A stretch of DNA of 6,403 bases from an uncultured Lachnospiraceae bacterium (lineage in GTDB: Bacteria; Bacillota; Clostridia; Lachnospirales; Lachnospiraceae), in contig CAKRNX010000130.1 of assembly GCA_934371475.1 (NCBI GenBank), positions 1 through 6,403 of the forward strand, written 5' to 3'. Positions 1 to 5,125 of the stretch are shown piece after piece. Position numbers and translations under genes: made by a program. The first letter of the stretch is position 1. Each line of letters opens with the position of its first letter. The notes below the pieces were generated by a model. It was not told the DNA's origin, did no database searches, and worked only from the letters and a program-made list of their open reading frames with translations.

Positions 1-478
1 ACGGCACACAGTCCGCATAAAACGTCGCCAGCACCACACCCGGTTCATTCGTGATCAGGCCATCCACGTCGTCAAAATCCCGCTCCCGCAGATATCCGTA
101 GCCGCAGTCTGCCGCACCTACCCGGCGCACATTTGTGGTATGTGTCTGACTGGAAAACACAAGCTGTTCCGGATCATATCCCACCGCAGCCGCAAGCCGC
201 CTGTGATTTTCCAGCACGTTTTCCCGATCCGGCTCTCTGCCAAAACTCATGTTCATAGTACCCACATCGCCGCCGCTGACACCGCCCAGCCTGGTAGAAA
301 ACCCATGCACAATCCCCGGGATCTGCTCTAACAGCGGAAAAGTCAGATAAACCAGTCCGTCTGACCGTTCGTGAACTGTAATGTGATCCGCCGGATTTAT
401 AGTCTCTTTTCTTCTAATCTCCAGGCCGCCGCTCAGTCTGTTCTCTGCTGTCATTTCTGTGTTCCCCATATTTTTCAT
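1..478 (-). CDS. pgeF: PgeF/YfiH family protein (laccase-domain, multicopper-oxidase-like fold), N-terminal 159 residues; truncated by the left window edge
   Basis: The gene runs off the left end, so only about the first half to two thirds is present. Visible family motifs are HGFSTRLGGVS (residues 58-68), SSQTHTTNV (109-117) with the metal-site His113, DGLIT (139-143) and ATFYADCVP (151-159) with the metal/catalytic Cys157. The second histidine motif (HAGWRG-type) would lie beyond the edge. Members of this family are described as peptidoglycan editing factors that remove wrongly incorporated L-Ser precursors, and as purine nucleoside phosphorylase/adenosine deaminase-type enzymes; older names call them polyphenol oxidases. 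The sequence cannot choose between these activities. The start is uncertain. ATG 478 has AGGAG 13 nt upstream plus a closer GGGGA; ATG 454 has GGGGA 8 nt upstream and would shorten a poorly conserved N-terminus. The gene lies 94 nt after yraN with no terminator between them, so cotranscription is likely. Confidence 0.9.
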   Translation of the reverse strand, partial: MKNMGNTEMTAENRLSGGLEIRRKETINPADHITVHERSDGLVYLTFPLLEQIPGIVHGFSTRLGGVSGGDVGTMNMSFGREPDRENVLENHRRLAAAVGYDPEQLVFSSQTHTTNVRRVGAADCGYGYLRERDFDDVDGLITNEPGVVLATFYADCVP

Positions 479-572
479 TATTTCCCCGAATCTCCTGTCT
501 CTTAATTTTTCAATCAACTGGCAGCAACAGAAATCTTGGCCCCGTCTGTGGAATGAATGCAGGCATGTTCTG

Positions 573-938
573 CTATATAAAAAAAGGAAACGCATCCCGT
601 ATCAGTTCTATGTCTTCTCCTTTTATCGCTATCACATCAAAGCGACAGGGCATTCCCGTTCTCATGCCTTTGCAAAGCAGATAATACTGCGCCGCTTTGC
701 AGATCCTGTGCTGCTTACGCGCTCCCACTGCCTCTCCCGGATCTCCCATTCTGCCATCTTTCCGGTATTTCACCTCAACAAATACCAGATATCTGCCCTC
801 TCTGGCTACAATGTCAATCTCGCCATGACGGGAATAAAAATTATACTGAAGTACCTGATATCCCTGTCGTTCAAGAAAAGCGCCTGCCTGCCGCTCCATT
901 CTGTTCCCTGTTGCTCTGTTATTCATGCTGCTTCCCAC
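573..938 (-). CDS. yraN: YraN/UPF0102 family nuclease-like protein
   Basis: This 121-residue protein has the full length typical of UPF0102. The family core is clear: GNRMERQAGAFLERQGYQVL near the N-terminus (residues 11-30), then GEIDIVA (39-45) and LVFVEVKYR (51-59). Together these give the E...D...ExK arrangement (Glu40, Asp42, Glu55, Lys57) of the restriction-endonuclease-like fold shared with archaeal Holliday junction resolvases. The exact cellular role of the family is unsettled; a DNA repair or recombination role is inferred from the fold. The start chosen is GTG at 938, because GGGAGAG lies 5 nt upstream; the alternative ATG at 926 has only a weak GGGA before it. The gene commonly follows rnhB in Firmicutes, but here the DUF2798 gene and a new promoter intervene. 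The stop is TAG at 573. Confidence 0.93.
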   Translation of the reverse strand: MGSSMNNRATGNRMERQAGAFLERQGYQVLQYNFYSRHGEIDIVAREGRYLVFVEVKYRKDGRMGDPGEAVGARKQHRICKAAQYYLLCKGMRTGMPCRFDVIAIKGEDIELIRDAFPFFI

Positions 939-968
939 ACATTCTCTCCCGGAAAGCTCTGCAAATTT

Positions 969-1004
969 AAGTATTATTTTATCATACTCCTTTTATATAT
1001 GCAA
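969..1004 (-). promoter_or_regulatory. Candidate sigma-A promoter for yraN(-pgeF)
   Basis: On the minus strand, TTGCAT (1004-999) is followed after exactly 17 nt by TAAAAT (981-976), placing a start of transcription near 969 and giving a leader of about 30 nt before the GTG of yraN. The -10 matches the consensus at five of six positions and the -35 at its TTG half only. The surrounding spacer is AT-rich. The identical -35 hexamer and spacing occur upstream of the DUF2798 gene, which strengthens the call. Confidence 0.55.
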
Positions 1005-1017
1005 TTCCAGCCACATC

Positions 1018-1040
1018 AGATGGAGGAGTGACTCCCATCT
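1018..1040 (-). other. Stem-loop just downstream of the DUF2798 gene, no U-tract
   Basis: AGATGG (1040-1035) pairs with CCATCT (1023-1018) and the inner GAG (1034-1032) pairs with CTC (1028-1026). This leaves a three-base loop and a two-base bulge on the 3' side. It begins 8 nt after the DUF2798 stop codon. No run of U follows, so it does not look like a standard intrinsic terminator. It could protect the 3' end of the upstream message or mark a processing point before the yraN promoter. Confidence 0.4.
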
Positions 1041-1048
1041 CTGCAAAA

Positions 1049-1510
1049 CTATTCTGCTTTTTTTCTTCTGAAAATTGCTCTGAAAATCAGTCTTACCAGC
1101 GGACCGCAGTAAAACATCTGATAAAAGATTGCCATAGGGAAATTCATGCCCCATGTCTGAATCCATGTGCCGAATGTATGCGTACCCTTAAACAGGATCG
1201 TAGCTACCAAGCTCATAATCGGACACATAATGCAGCAGATACAGGCAGAAATCGCATAGGTAATCACCTGCGGCCTGTCACTCGGACGCACAACCGTAAA
1301 TGCCAGTTTTTTAGCCAGCCCGCCTACTACAAAAAATTCCAGGGCAAATGCTATCGGTGCCATGATAATCAACTCATGCAACGCCAGCAAAAATGTCTGG
1401 TTGCTGACACCTCCTGTATTCAGCGCTACATTGTATACAATCATCCCGTATACCATGATCAGCGCCATAATCGCTGTGTAAATAACATCTTCAAACTTGT
1501 TTTTGGGCAT
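1049..1510 (-). CDS. DUF2798 family four-helix membrane protein
   Basis: This 153-residue protein starts at ATG 1510, fixed by an excellent AAGGAGG Shine-Dalgarno site 7 nt upstream. Four hydrophobic segments are visible at about residues 10-30, 42-64, 82-107 and 118-142, with a positively charged C-terminal tail (FRRKK). The two halves resemble each other: segments 2 and 4 each end in a Gly-x-Leu-x-Lys/Arg pattern (VVGGLAKKLAF, YCGPLVRLIF). This matches the duplicated layout of clostridial DUF2798 proteins. Helix 3 carries a cysteine cluster (Cys90, 92, 93, 96), with a further Cys135 in helix 4. The biochemical function of the family is unknown; the fold suggests a small inner-membrane protein or transporter-like module, which is inference. 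It sits between rnhB and yraN with its own promoter and a 200-nt spacer, so it is probably an independently regulated insertion into the cluster. The family assignment is from pattern recall, not a search. Confidence 0.8.
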   Translation of the reverse strand: MPKNKFEDVIYTAIMALIMVYGMIVYNVALNTGGVSNQTFLLALHELIIMAPIAFALEFFVVGGLAKKLAFTVVRPSDRPQVITYAISACICCIMCPIMSLVATILFKGTHTFGTWIQTWGMNFPMAIFYQMFYCGPLVRLIFRAIFRRKKAE

Positions 1511-1515
1511 AAAAA

Positions 1516-1567
1516 ATCCTCCTTCTGATCTTGTGAACTCTGTGTTGTTCGTTATCATCCGGAGGAT
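1516..1567 (-). promoter_or_regulatory. Leader of the DUF2798 gene with possible anti-Shine-Dalgarno pairing
   Basis: The leader contains AUCCUCC (1567-1561), a perfect seven-base complement of GGAGGAU (1522-1516), which includes the ribosome binding site of the DUF2798 gene. The same AUCCUCC also sits inside a compact local hairpin, CATCC-TCC-GGATG (1568-1556). The two structures cannot coexist: the local hairpin would leave the ribosome binding site free and the long-range pairing (38-nt loop) would hide it. Whether either forms is inference from base complementarity alone. Confidence 0.35.
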
Positions 1568-1582
1568 GTGCGTTTCCAATCG

Positions 1583-1613
1583 ATACCTGTTCAATTAATA
1601 ATACGAAAGGTAT
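1583..1613 (-). repeat. Inverted repeat overlapping the start region of the DUF2798 promoter
   Basis: ATACCT (1613-1608) and AGGTAT (1588-1583) form a six-base inverted repeat with a 19-nt AT-rich interval. It overlaps the end of the -10 box and the presumed transcription start, where a repressor operator could sit. The arms are short and could arise by chance. Confidence 0.25.
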
Positions 1614-1640
1614 TCTACCAAAACTCTGCAATTTATGCAA
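1605..1640 (-). promoter_or_regulatory. Candidate sigma-A promoter for the DUF2798 gene
   Basis: TTGCAT (1640-1635) is followed after 17 nt by TAGAAT (1617-1612), with transcription expected to begin near 1605. That leaves a leader of about 95 nt before the ATG at 1510. The -10 matches consensus at five of six positions; the -35 matches only in its TTG half. This is the largest non-coding gap in the window, which fits a promoter location. Confidence 0.55.
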
Positions 1641-1665
1641 GTACTTATCCAAAAAATTCCCTGTT

Positions 1666-1688
1666 AATGAAATCTTGTTTATTTCATT
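1666..1688 (-). terminator. AT-rich stem-loop after rnhB, possible weak terminator
   Basis: AATGAAAT (1688-1681) and ATTTCATT (1673-1666) are perfect eight-base inverted arms around a seven-base loop, starting about 20 nt past the rnhB stop. A run of six T follows only after an AACAGGGAA spacer, and the stem has a single G:C pair per side. It is therefore at best a weak or non-canonical end for the lepB-rbgA-lepB-rnhB transcript. Confidence 0.3.
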
Positions 1689-1709
1689 TTTAAATTTATC
1701 CGGCTCCGA

Positions 1710-2468
1710 TCAGAGAAAATTCTTGATAAACGTCGCTCTGTGTATCGGGGAAGGGCCATATTTTTTCAGCGCTGCAATATGCGCCGCCGACCCGTATCCT
1801 TTATGTGCGGCAAAACCGTATTCCGGCATCAGATCATCATATTCCTTCATCAGCCTGTCCCTGGTCACCTTGGCGATGACACTCGCTGCCGCAATCGAAA
1901 CACTCCTAGCATCTCCCTTAATCAGCGGAACCTGCGGAATCGTCACCTGTGGGATTGTTACCGCATCATTCAGCAGGATCTGCGGCATTACTCTCAGCTG
2001 TCCGATCGCCTCGCACATGGCTTCATACGTAGCCTGCAGAATATTGATCTGATCAATCCGGGCAGGGCCGGACATCCCGACTCCCACAGCAATGGCTTTT
2101 TCCTGTATCTCATCATACAGCTCCTCGCGGCGCTTCTCAGACAGCTGCTTGGAATCATTCAGATACAGAATCTCGCAGTCCCGTGGCAGGATCACGGCTC
2201 CTGCCACCACCGGACCCGCCAGCGGTCCCCGGCCGGCTTCATCAATCCCGCAGACATATCCCAGATGCTCATACCGGTGTTCAAACTCCCGCATACGCTC
2301 CAGACGCTCTCTCTCCTTCGCCAGATCCACCAGCTTTTTCTGTCCACGTTTAACGAGCGCTGCCACACCGGTCCGCGGGTCATCCTGATAAGCTGACAGC
2401 AACTCCGGCAGTTCTCTCTCCTCAGCTTTTTCAAATTCGCTTTTTATCTGTGCAATACTCTTTGCCAT
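1710..2468 (-). CDS. rnhB: Ribonuclease HII
   Basis: The enzyme nicks the RNA strand of RNA-DNA hybrids and starts removal of misincorporated ribonucleotides. The 252-residue product has the roughly 70-residue charged N-terminal extension typical of Bacillus-type RNase HII. The catalytic domain follows with GIDEAGRGPLAGPVVAGA (metal ligands Asp76, Glu77), LLNDAV (Asp168) and KGDARSVSIAAASVIAKV (Asp186). The C-terminal HKGYGSAAH and HRATF motifs are present, so the protein looks complete and active. The start is ATG 2468, supported by GGAGG 6 nt upstream; an earlier in-frame start would overlap lepB. The gene lies 19 nt after the second lepB, so translation in the same transcript is very likely. 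One local oddity is the repeated VTIPQ-VTIPQ between the third and fourth catalytic aspartates. Confidence 0.97.
   Translation of the reverse strand: MAKSIAQIKSEFEKAEERELPELLSAYQDDPRTGVAALVKRGQKKLVDLAKERERLERMREFEHRYEHLGYVCGIDEAGRGPLAGPVVAGAVILPRDCEILYLNDSKQLSEKRREELYDEIQEKAIAVGVGMSGPARIDQINILQATYEAMCEAIGQLRVMPQILLNDAVTIPQVTIPQVPLIKGDARSVSIAAASVIAKVTRDRLMKEYDDLMPEYGFAAHKGYGSAAHIAALKKYGPSPIHRATFIKNFL
1930..1959 (-). repeat. 15-nt tandem repeat inside rnhB encoding VTIPQ twice
   Basis: Two adjacent 15-nt units differ at four positions, all transitions at third codon positions, so both encode VTIPQ. The loop they encode precedes KGDA. From memory the Bacillus subtilis enzyme is only about one residue shorter here, so this may be convergence within a normal IP-rich loop and not a recent duplication. 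Confidence 0.45.
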
Positions 2469-2487
2469 CCTTTTCCTCCGTAGCCCC

Positions 2488-3051
2488 TCACTCAATCAAT
2501 CCAATCCTCGACATGGGCCAGATACGGAACCATGCTCTTCCGATTATGCTGCTTTTGGCAACATTGCCCACACTGGGCACTCTGCTGTCAGAACTGTCAT
2601 TTCGGTTATCTCCCAGCACAAAATACTCATCCTCATTCAAGATGACAGGATCCGATGCCAGCCCTGCACTCTCGATCGGTTCCCATCCCATATCACCTTG
2701 CAGAAGCTGTCCATTAATATAGACCTGTCCATCCACAATTTGAACCGTCTCGCCCGGCAGTCCGATCACACGTTTGATATAGGATGCCTCATTCGCAAAC
2801 CGTGGCTGAAACACTACCACATCAAACCGACCCGGATCTCTGAAACGGTAAGATAACCTGTCCACAATAATACTGTCCCCCTCATCCAGAGCCGGACTCA
2901 TGGACATCCCCTGCACCTGCTTTTTCTGTCCTATAAAATGCAGCAGCAGGAAAATCACTGCCAGTATGATAAAAAGATACAGCAGCCAGCTCAGGATCTC
3001 ACCTGCCAGGCTCCTTTCTTTCCTCTTTTTCTTTCGTTTCAAATACTTCAC
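2488..3051 (-). CDS. lepB: Type I signal peptidase, second copy
   Basis: This is a membrane-bound serine/lysine peptidase that removes signal peptides from exported proteins on the outer face of the membrane. The 187-residue product has a strongly basic N-terminus (KRKKKRK, residues 5-11), one membrane segment (about 19-40) and the conserved boxes. Box B is GMSMSPAL with the nucleophile Ser50, box D is YIKRVIGLPGE with the general base Lys93, and box E is GDNRNDSSDSR (147-157). Box B has Ala where Thr is usual. The start is inferred as GTG 3051, because AAGGGA lies 4-5 nt upstream. A longer in-frame reading back to 3219 runs through the end of rbgA and lacks a signal-peptidase N-terminus, so it is rejected. 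It lies 34 nt after rbgA and 19 nt before rnhB. Length is close to SipS/SipT of Bacillus. Confidence 0.94.
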   Translation of the reverse strand: MKYLKRKKKRKERSLAGEILSWLLYLFIILAVIFLLLHFIGQKKQVQGMSMSPALDEGDSIIVDRLSYRFRDPGRFDVVVFQPRFANEASYIKRVIGLPGETVQIVDGQVYINGQLLQGDMGWEPIESAGLASDPVILNEDEYFVLGDNRNDSSDSRVPSVGNVAKSSIIGRAWFRIWPMSRIGLIE

Positions 3052-3062
3052 CGTTCCCTTTT
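3051..3062 (-). promoter_or_regulatory. Ribosome binding site that decides the GTG start of the second lepB
   Basis: GAAAAGGGAACG sits directly before GTG 3051. The only other nearby start in frame, TTG at 3072, has no purine-rich site before it, and no ATG lies between the rbgA stop and the membrane segment. Confidence 0.55.
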
Positions 3063-3085
3063 CGTATGACAATCTGACTTTTATC

Positions 3086-3937
3086 TTACCCTTCTGCCGG
3101 AGGAAATTCCAGCGATATCCTTCCCAGACGCGCATTCCGGAAATCATCGACCAGCAGCACAGCCGCCTTGGAGAGATCCAGCTCATTTCCCTTAAGTCTG
3201 CAGGAGCGATTCTCCGCAATAGCCTCCAGGATCTTCAGCCGGTCTGCCGTTTCGTCCGCCTGATACCGTCCCGCCAGACATCCCGGATAACTCTCCCTCA
3301 GATAATCAATGAGCCACAGTGCCAGCTCGTCGGCATTCAGCAGTTCGTCTTTGATCGATCCGATCAGCGCCAGCTTCAGTCCAACCAGCTGATCTTCAAA
3401 CTTCGGCCAGAGGATACCCGGCGTCTCCAGAAGTTCCACGCTCTTATTCAGCCGGATCCACTGTTTACCCTTCGTCACACCCGGCTTGTTGCCCGTCTTT
3501 GCGCAGGCACGCCCTGCAAACGAATTGATAAATGTAGATTTTCCCACATTCGGAATCCCCACTACCATCGCGCGCACCGGACGGTTCATAATCCCTCTTT
3601 TTCTGTCCCGTTCAATCTTTTCCCGGCAGGCTTCCTGGATCAGCGGCTGGATTGTTTTGATCCCTGTGCCGGTTCTGGAATTAATCTTTTCCGTATAATA
3701 TCCGAACTTTTCAAAATATGCACTCCAGGCGGCATTCTGTCTCTCATCCGCCAGATCTGCCTTATTCAGCAGCACGATCCTGGATTTATTCCTCCCCAGT
3801 TCATCGATATCCGGATTTCGGCTGGAGAGCGGAACTCTCGCATCCGTCAGCTCGATCACCAGGTCGATCAGCTTCATATCCTCCTGCATCATTCTCTTTG
3901 CTTTGGTCATATGACCAGGGTACCATTGATAATTCAT
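3086..3937 (-). CDS. rbgA: Ribosome biogenesis GTPase RbgA (YlqF)
   Basis: This is a circularly permuted GTPase that drives a late step of 50S subunit assembly in Firmicutes. The 283-residue protein begins with the family signature QWYPGHMTKA (4-13). G-motifs appear in permuted order: NKAD (58-61, G4), GIPNVGKST (127-135, G1/P-loop), PGVTKG (152-157, G2) and LLETPGILWPKF (169-180, G3). A C-terminal helical domain (about 210-283) follows and is thought to contact the ribosome. The G3 box carries Glu171 where Asp is standard (DTPG). The ATG start at 3937 is fixed by the conserved N-terminus and an AGGAGG site that overlaps the stop codon of the upstream lepB; the spacing of 3 nt is short. Its position between two signal peptidases and close to rplS is familiar in Lachnospiraceae-type genomes. 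Confidence 0.96.
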   Translation of the reverse strand: MNYQWYPGHMTKAKRMMQEDMKLIDLVIELTDARVPLSSRNPDIDELGRNKSRIVLLNKADLADERQNAAWSAYFEKFGYYTEKINSRTGTGIKTIQPLIQEACREKIERDRKRGIMNRPVRAMVVGIPNVGKSTFINSFAGRACAKTGNKPGVTKGKQWIRLNKSVELLETPGILWPKFEDQLVGLKLALIGSIKDELLNADELALWLIDYLRESYPGCLAGRYQADETADRLKILEAIAENRSCRLKGNELDLSKAAVLLVDDFRNARLGRISLEFPPAEG

Positions 3938-3944
3938 ATTCCTC

Positions 3945-4604
3945 CTATTTTACAAATCCCCGATGTCCGGAAGGACTGATGATAAACCAGACCTTGCCTT
4001 CAATGTTGTCTGCCGACACGGTGCCAATATCCGCAAAGCGGCTGTCCTCGCTGTTATTTCTGTTATCGCCCAGCACAAAGTATTCCTTACTGCCCAGAGT
4101 CATTGGCTCCGAAACCAGTCCCGGATTGGTGATCGGCGGATAATCTTTCTGCTCCAGATATACTTTCCCGTCAATATAAATCATCCCGTCTTTGATCTGC
4201 ACAGTCTCGCCTGGCAGCCCGATCACACGCTTGATATTAGAGTGGCTGCTGATGCTTCCACCCGGCCGGAAGCAGATCACATCGCCTCTTGACGGCCCTC
4301 CAAGCTCGTATGCTATCTTATTAATCAGCACTACATCTCCGCCGGCCAACGTCGTATCCATAGACTGTCCCACATTTGTCCTGCTCTGCCCGAAGAAATA
4401 AACAACCATGTATGCCAGCATAATAACGATCAGAATCTGAAAAATCCAGGCAAGAATCTTTAATGGAACGGCCCCTTTCCGGGAGACTGCTGCCTGCTGC
4501 ATCTGCTCCGCCTCCAGACGCCTCTGCTCCCTGGGGCTACGGACAATGTTTTCCTGTACAGGCTGCTCTCTGTTTTCCCTGTTTGTTCTTTCCCATCTGC
4601 TCAT
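3945..4604 (-). CDS. lepB: Type I signal peptidase, first copy, with cytoplasmic N-terminal extension
   Basis: The 219-residue product carries the same fold as the downstream copy. A hydrophilic, Arg/Glu/Gln-rich segment of about 45 residues precedes the single membrane segment (48-71). Box B is GQSMDTTL with the nucleophile Ser81; box D is NIKRVIGLPGE with Lys125; box E is GDNRNNSEDSR (179-189). Box B lacks the usual Pro (SMxPTL becomes SMDTTL), while the catalytic Ser and Lys are intact, so activity is expected. ATG 4604 follows AGGGA by 6 nt. The gene ends 7 nt before rbgA. It starts 50 nt past the stem-loop after rplS. I see no convincing promoter in that gap, so it may depend on read-through or on an atypical promoter in the AT-rich stretch TTTATAAAAT. 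Confidence 0.95.
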   Translation of the reverse strand: MSRWERTNRENREQPVQENIVRSPREQRRLEAEQMQQAAVSRKGAVPLKILAWIFQILIVIMLAYMVVYFFGQSRTNVGQSMDTTLAGGDVVLINKIAYELGGPSRGDVICFRPGGSISSHSNIKRVIGLPGETVQIKDGMIYIDGKVYLEQKDYPPITNPGLVSEPMTLGSKEYFVLGDNRNNSEDSRFADIGTVSADNIEGKVWFIISPSGHRGFVK

Positions 4605-4651
4605 ATTTTTCCCTATATCAATTTTATAAATTGCTGCAATCCTATCTTATG

Positions 4652-4684
4652 AAAAAGGGACAAAATACTAAGTATTTGTCCCTT
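4652..4684 (-). terminator. Intrinsic terminator or attenuator after rplS
   Basis: On the minus strand AAGGGACAAATAC (4684-4672) pairs with GTATTTTGTCCCTT (4668-4655) around a TTA loop, giving 13 base pairs with one bulged T. The 3' arm runs into five T (4656-4652). It lies 12 nt after the rplS stop codon. The U-run is short, so partial read-through into lepB is plausible. The plus strand lacks a T-run, so the element works in one direction only. Confidence 0.7.
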
Positions 4685-4695
4685 CCGCCGTCTTA

Positions 4696-5043
4696 TTATT
4701 TTACTAACTCTTTTACTTTTGCGCTCTTACCAACGCGACCTCTTAAGTAGTTCAGTTTTGCACGTCTTACTTTACCGTGTCTTACTACCTCAACCTTTTC
4801 GATTGTCGGAGAATGCAGCGGCCATGTCTTCTCTACGCCGATGCCGTTGGAATTCTTTCTAACTGTAAAGGTCTCTCTGCTGCTTCCGCCCTGTTTTTTC
4901 AGAACTACGCCTTCGAAAACCTGTACACGCTCACGGTTACCCTCTTTAATCTTAGCATATACCTTAACGGTATCACCAACGCTGAATTTCGGTGCGTCTG
5001 CTTTCATCTGAGCAGCTTCAATGTTTTTAATAATTTCGTTCAT
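4696..5043 (-). CDS. rplS: 50S ribosomal protein L19
   Basis: L19 sits at the 30S-50S interface and contributes to intersubunit bridges. The 115-residue length is normal for the family. Diagnostic stretches include FSVGDTVKVYAKIKEG (20-35), RVQVFEGVVLKKQGG, ETFTVRKNSNGIGVEKTWPL and the basic end RRAKLNYLRGRVGKSAKVKE. The start at ATG 5043 is fixed by AAGGAGG 6 nt upstream and by homology; an upstream in-frame extension is non-homologous. It follows trmD by 82 nt, a gap that may hold an autoregulatory leader, and is followed by a stem-loop terminator. Confidence 0.98.
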   Translation of the reverse strand: MNEIIKNIEAAQMKADAPKFSVGDTVKVYAKIKEGNRERVQVFEGVVLKKQGGSSRETFTVRKNSNGIGVEKTWPLHSPTIEKVEVVRHGKVRRAKLNYLRGRVGKSAKVKELVK

Positions 5044-5064
5044 TGTGTTCCTCCTTATATACTT

Positions 5065-5122
5065 GGATGTTCTTAATGCACTCATGGCAACAGAGGACCA
5101 TCTCTTTTTCACAACACATACC
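5065..5122 (-). promoter_or_regulatory. Candidate L19 (rplS) leader RNA
   Basis: The trmD-rplS spacer can fold into an outer stem, GGUAUGU (5122-5116) with ACAUCC (5070-5065) and one bulged U. Inside it is a hairpin, AUGG (5101-5098) with CCAU (5087-5084), around a UCCUCUGUUG loop. A ribosomal protein L19 leader is known at this place in low-GC Gram-positives and is thought to bind L19 for feedback control. Location and general shape fit; I have not matched it to the family consensus. Confidence 0.42.
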
Positions 5123-5125
5123 ATA

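Noticed and set aside
984..998. AAAGGAG followed by a mini frame MIK in the DUF2798-yraN spacer
   Set aside because: Three codons inside the spacer of a good promoter candidate, upstream of the expected transcription start; most likely chance.
459..1031. A 190-residue plus-strand reading frame opposite yraN
   Set aside because: It covers yraN, whose catalytic motifs are clear on the other strand, and spans two intergenic regions. It has no family motifs or ribosome binding site.
1511..1594. A 28-residue N-terminal extension of the DUF2798 protein
   Set aside because: It would begin at a TTG without a ribosome binding site, while ATG 1510 has a near-perfect AAGGAGG site and the family-type N-terminus MPKNKFEDVI.
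3052..3219. A longer version of the second lepB overlapping rbgA
   Set aside because: The extra residues read the end of rbgA in another frame and lack any signal-peptidase character; GTG 3051 has its own ribosome binding site.
2900..3979. A 359-residue plus-strand reading frame, the longest open frame in the window
   Set aside because: It lies antisense to rbgA and the second lepB. Its composition (many His, Arg, Ser, Pro, Gln) is typical of a shadow frame of GC-moderate coding DNA, and it shows no recognisable domain.
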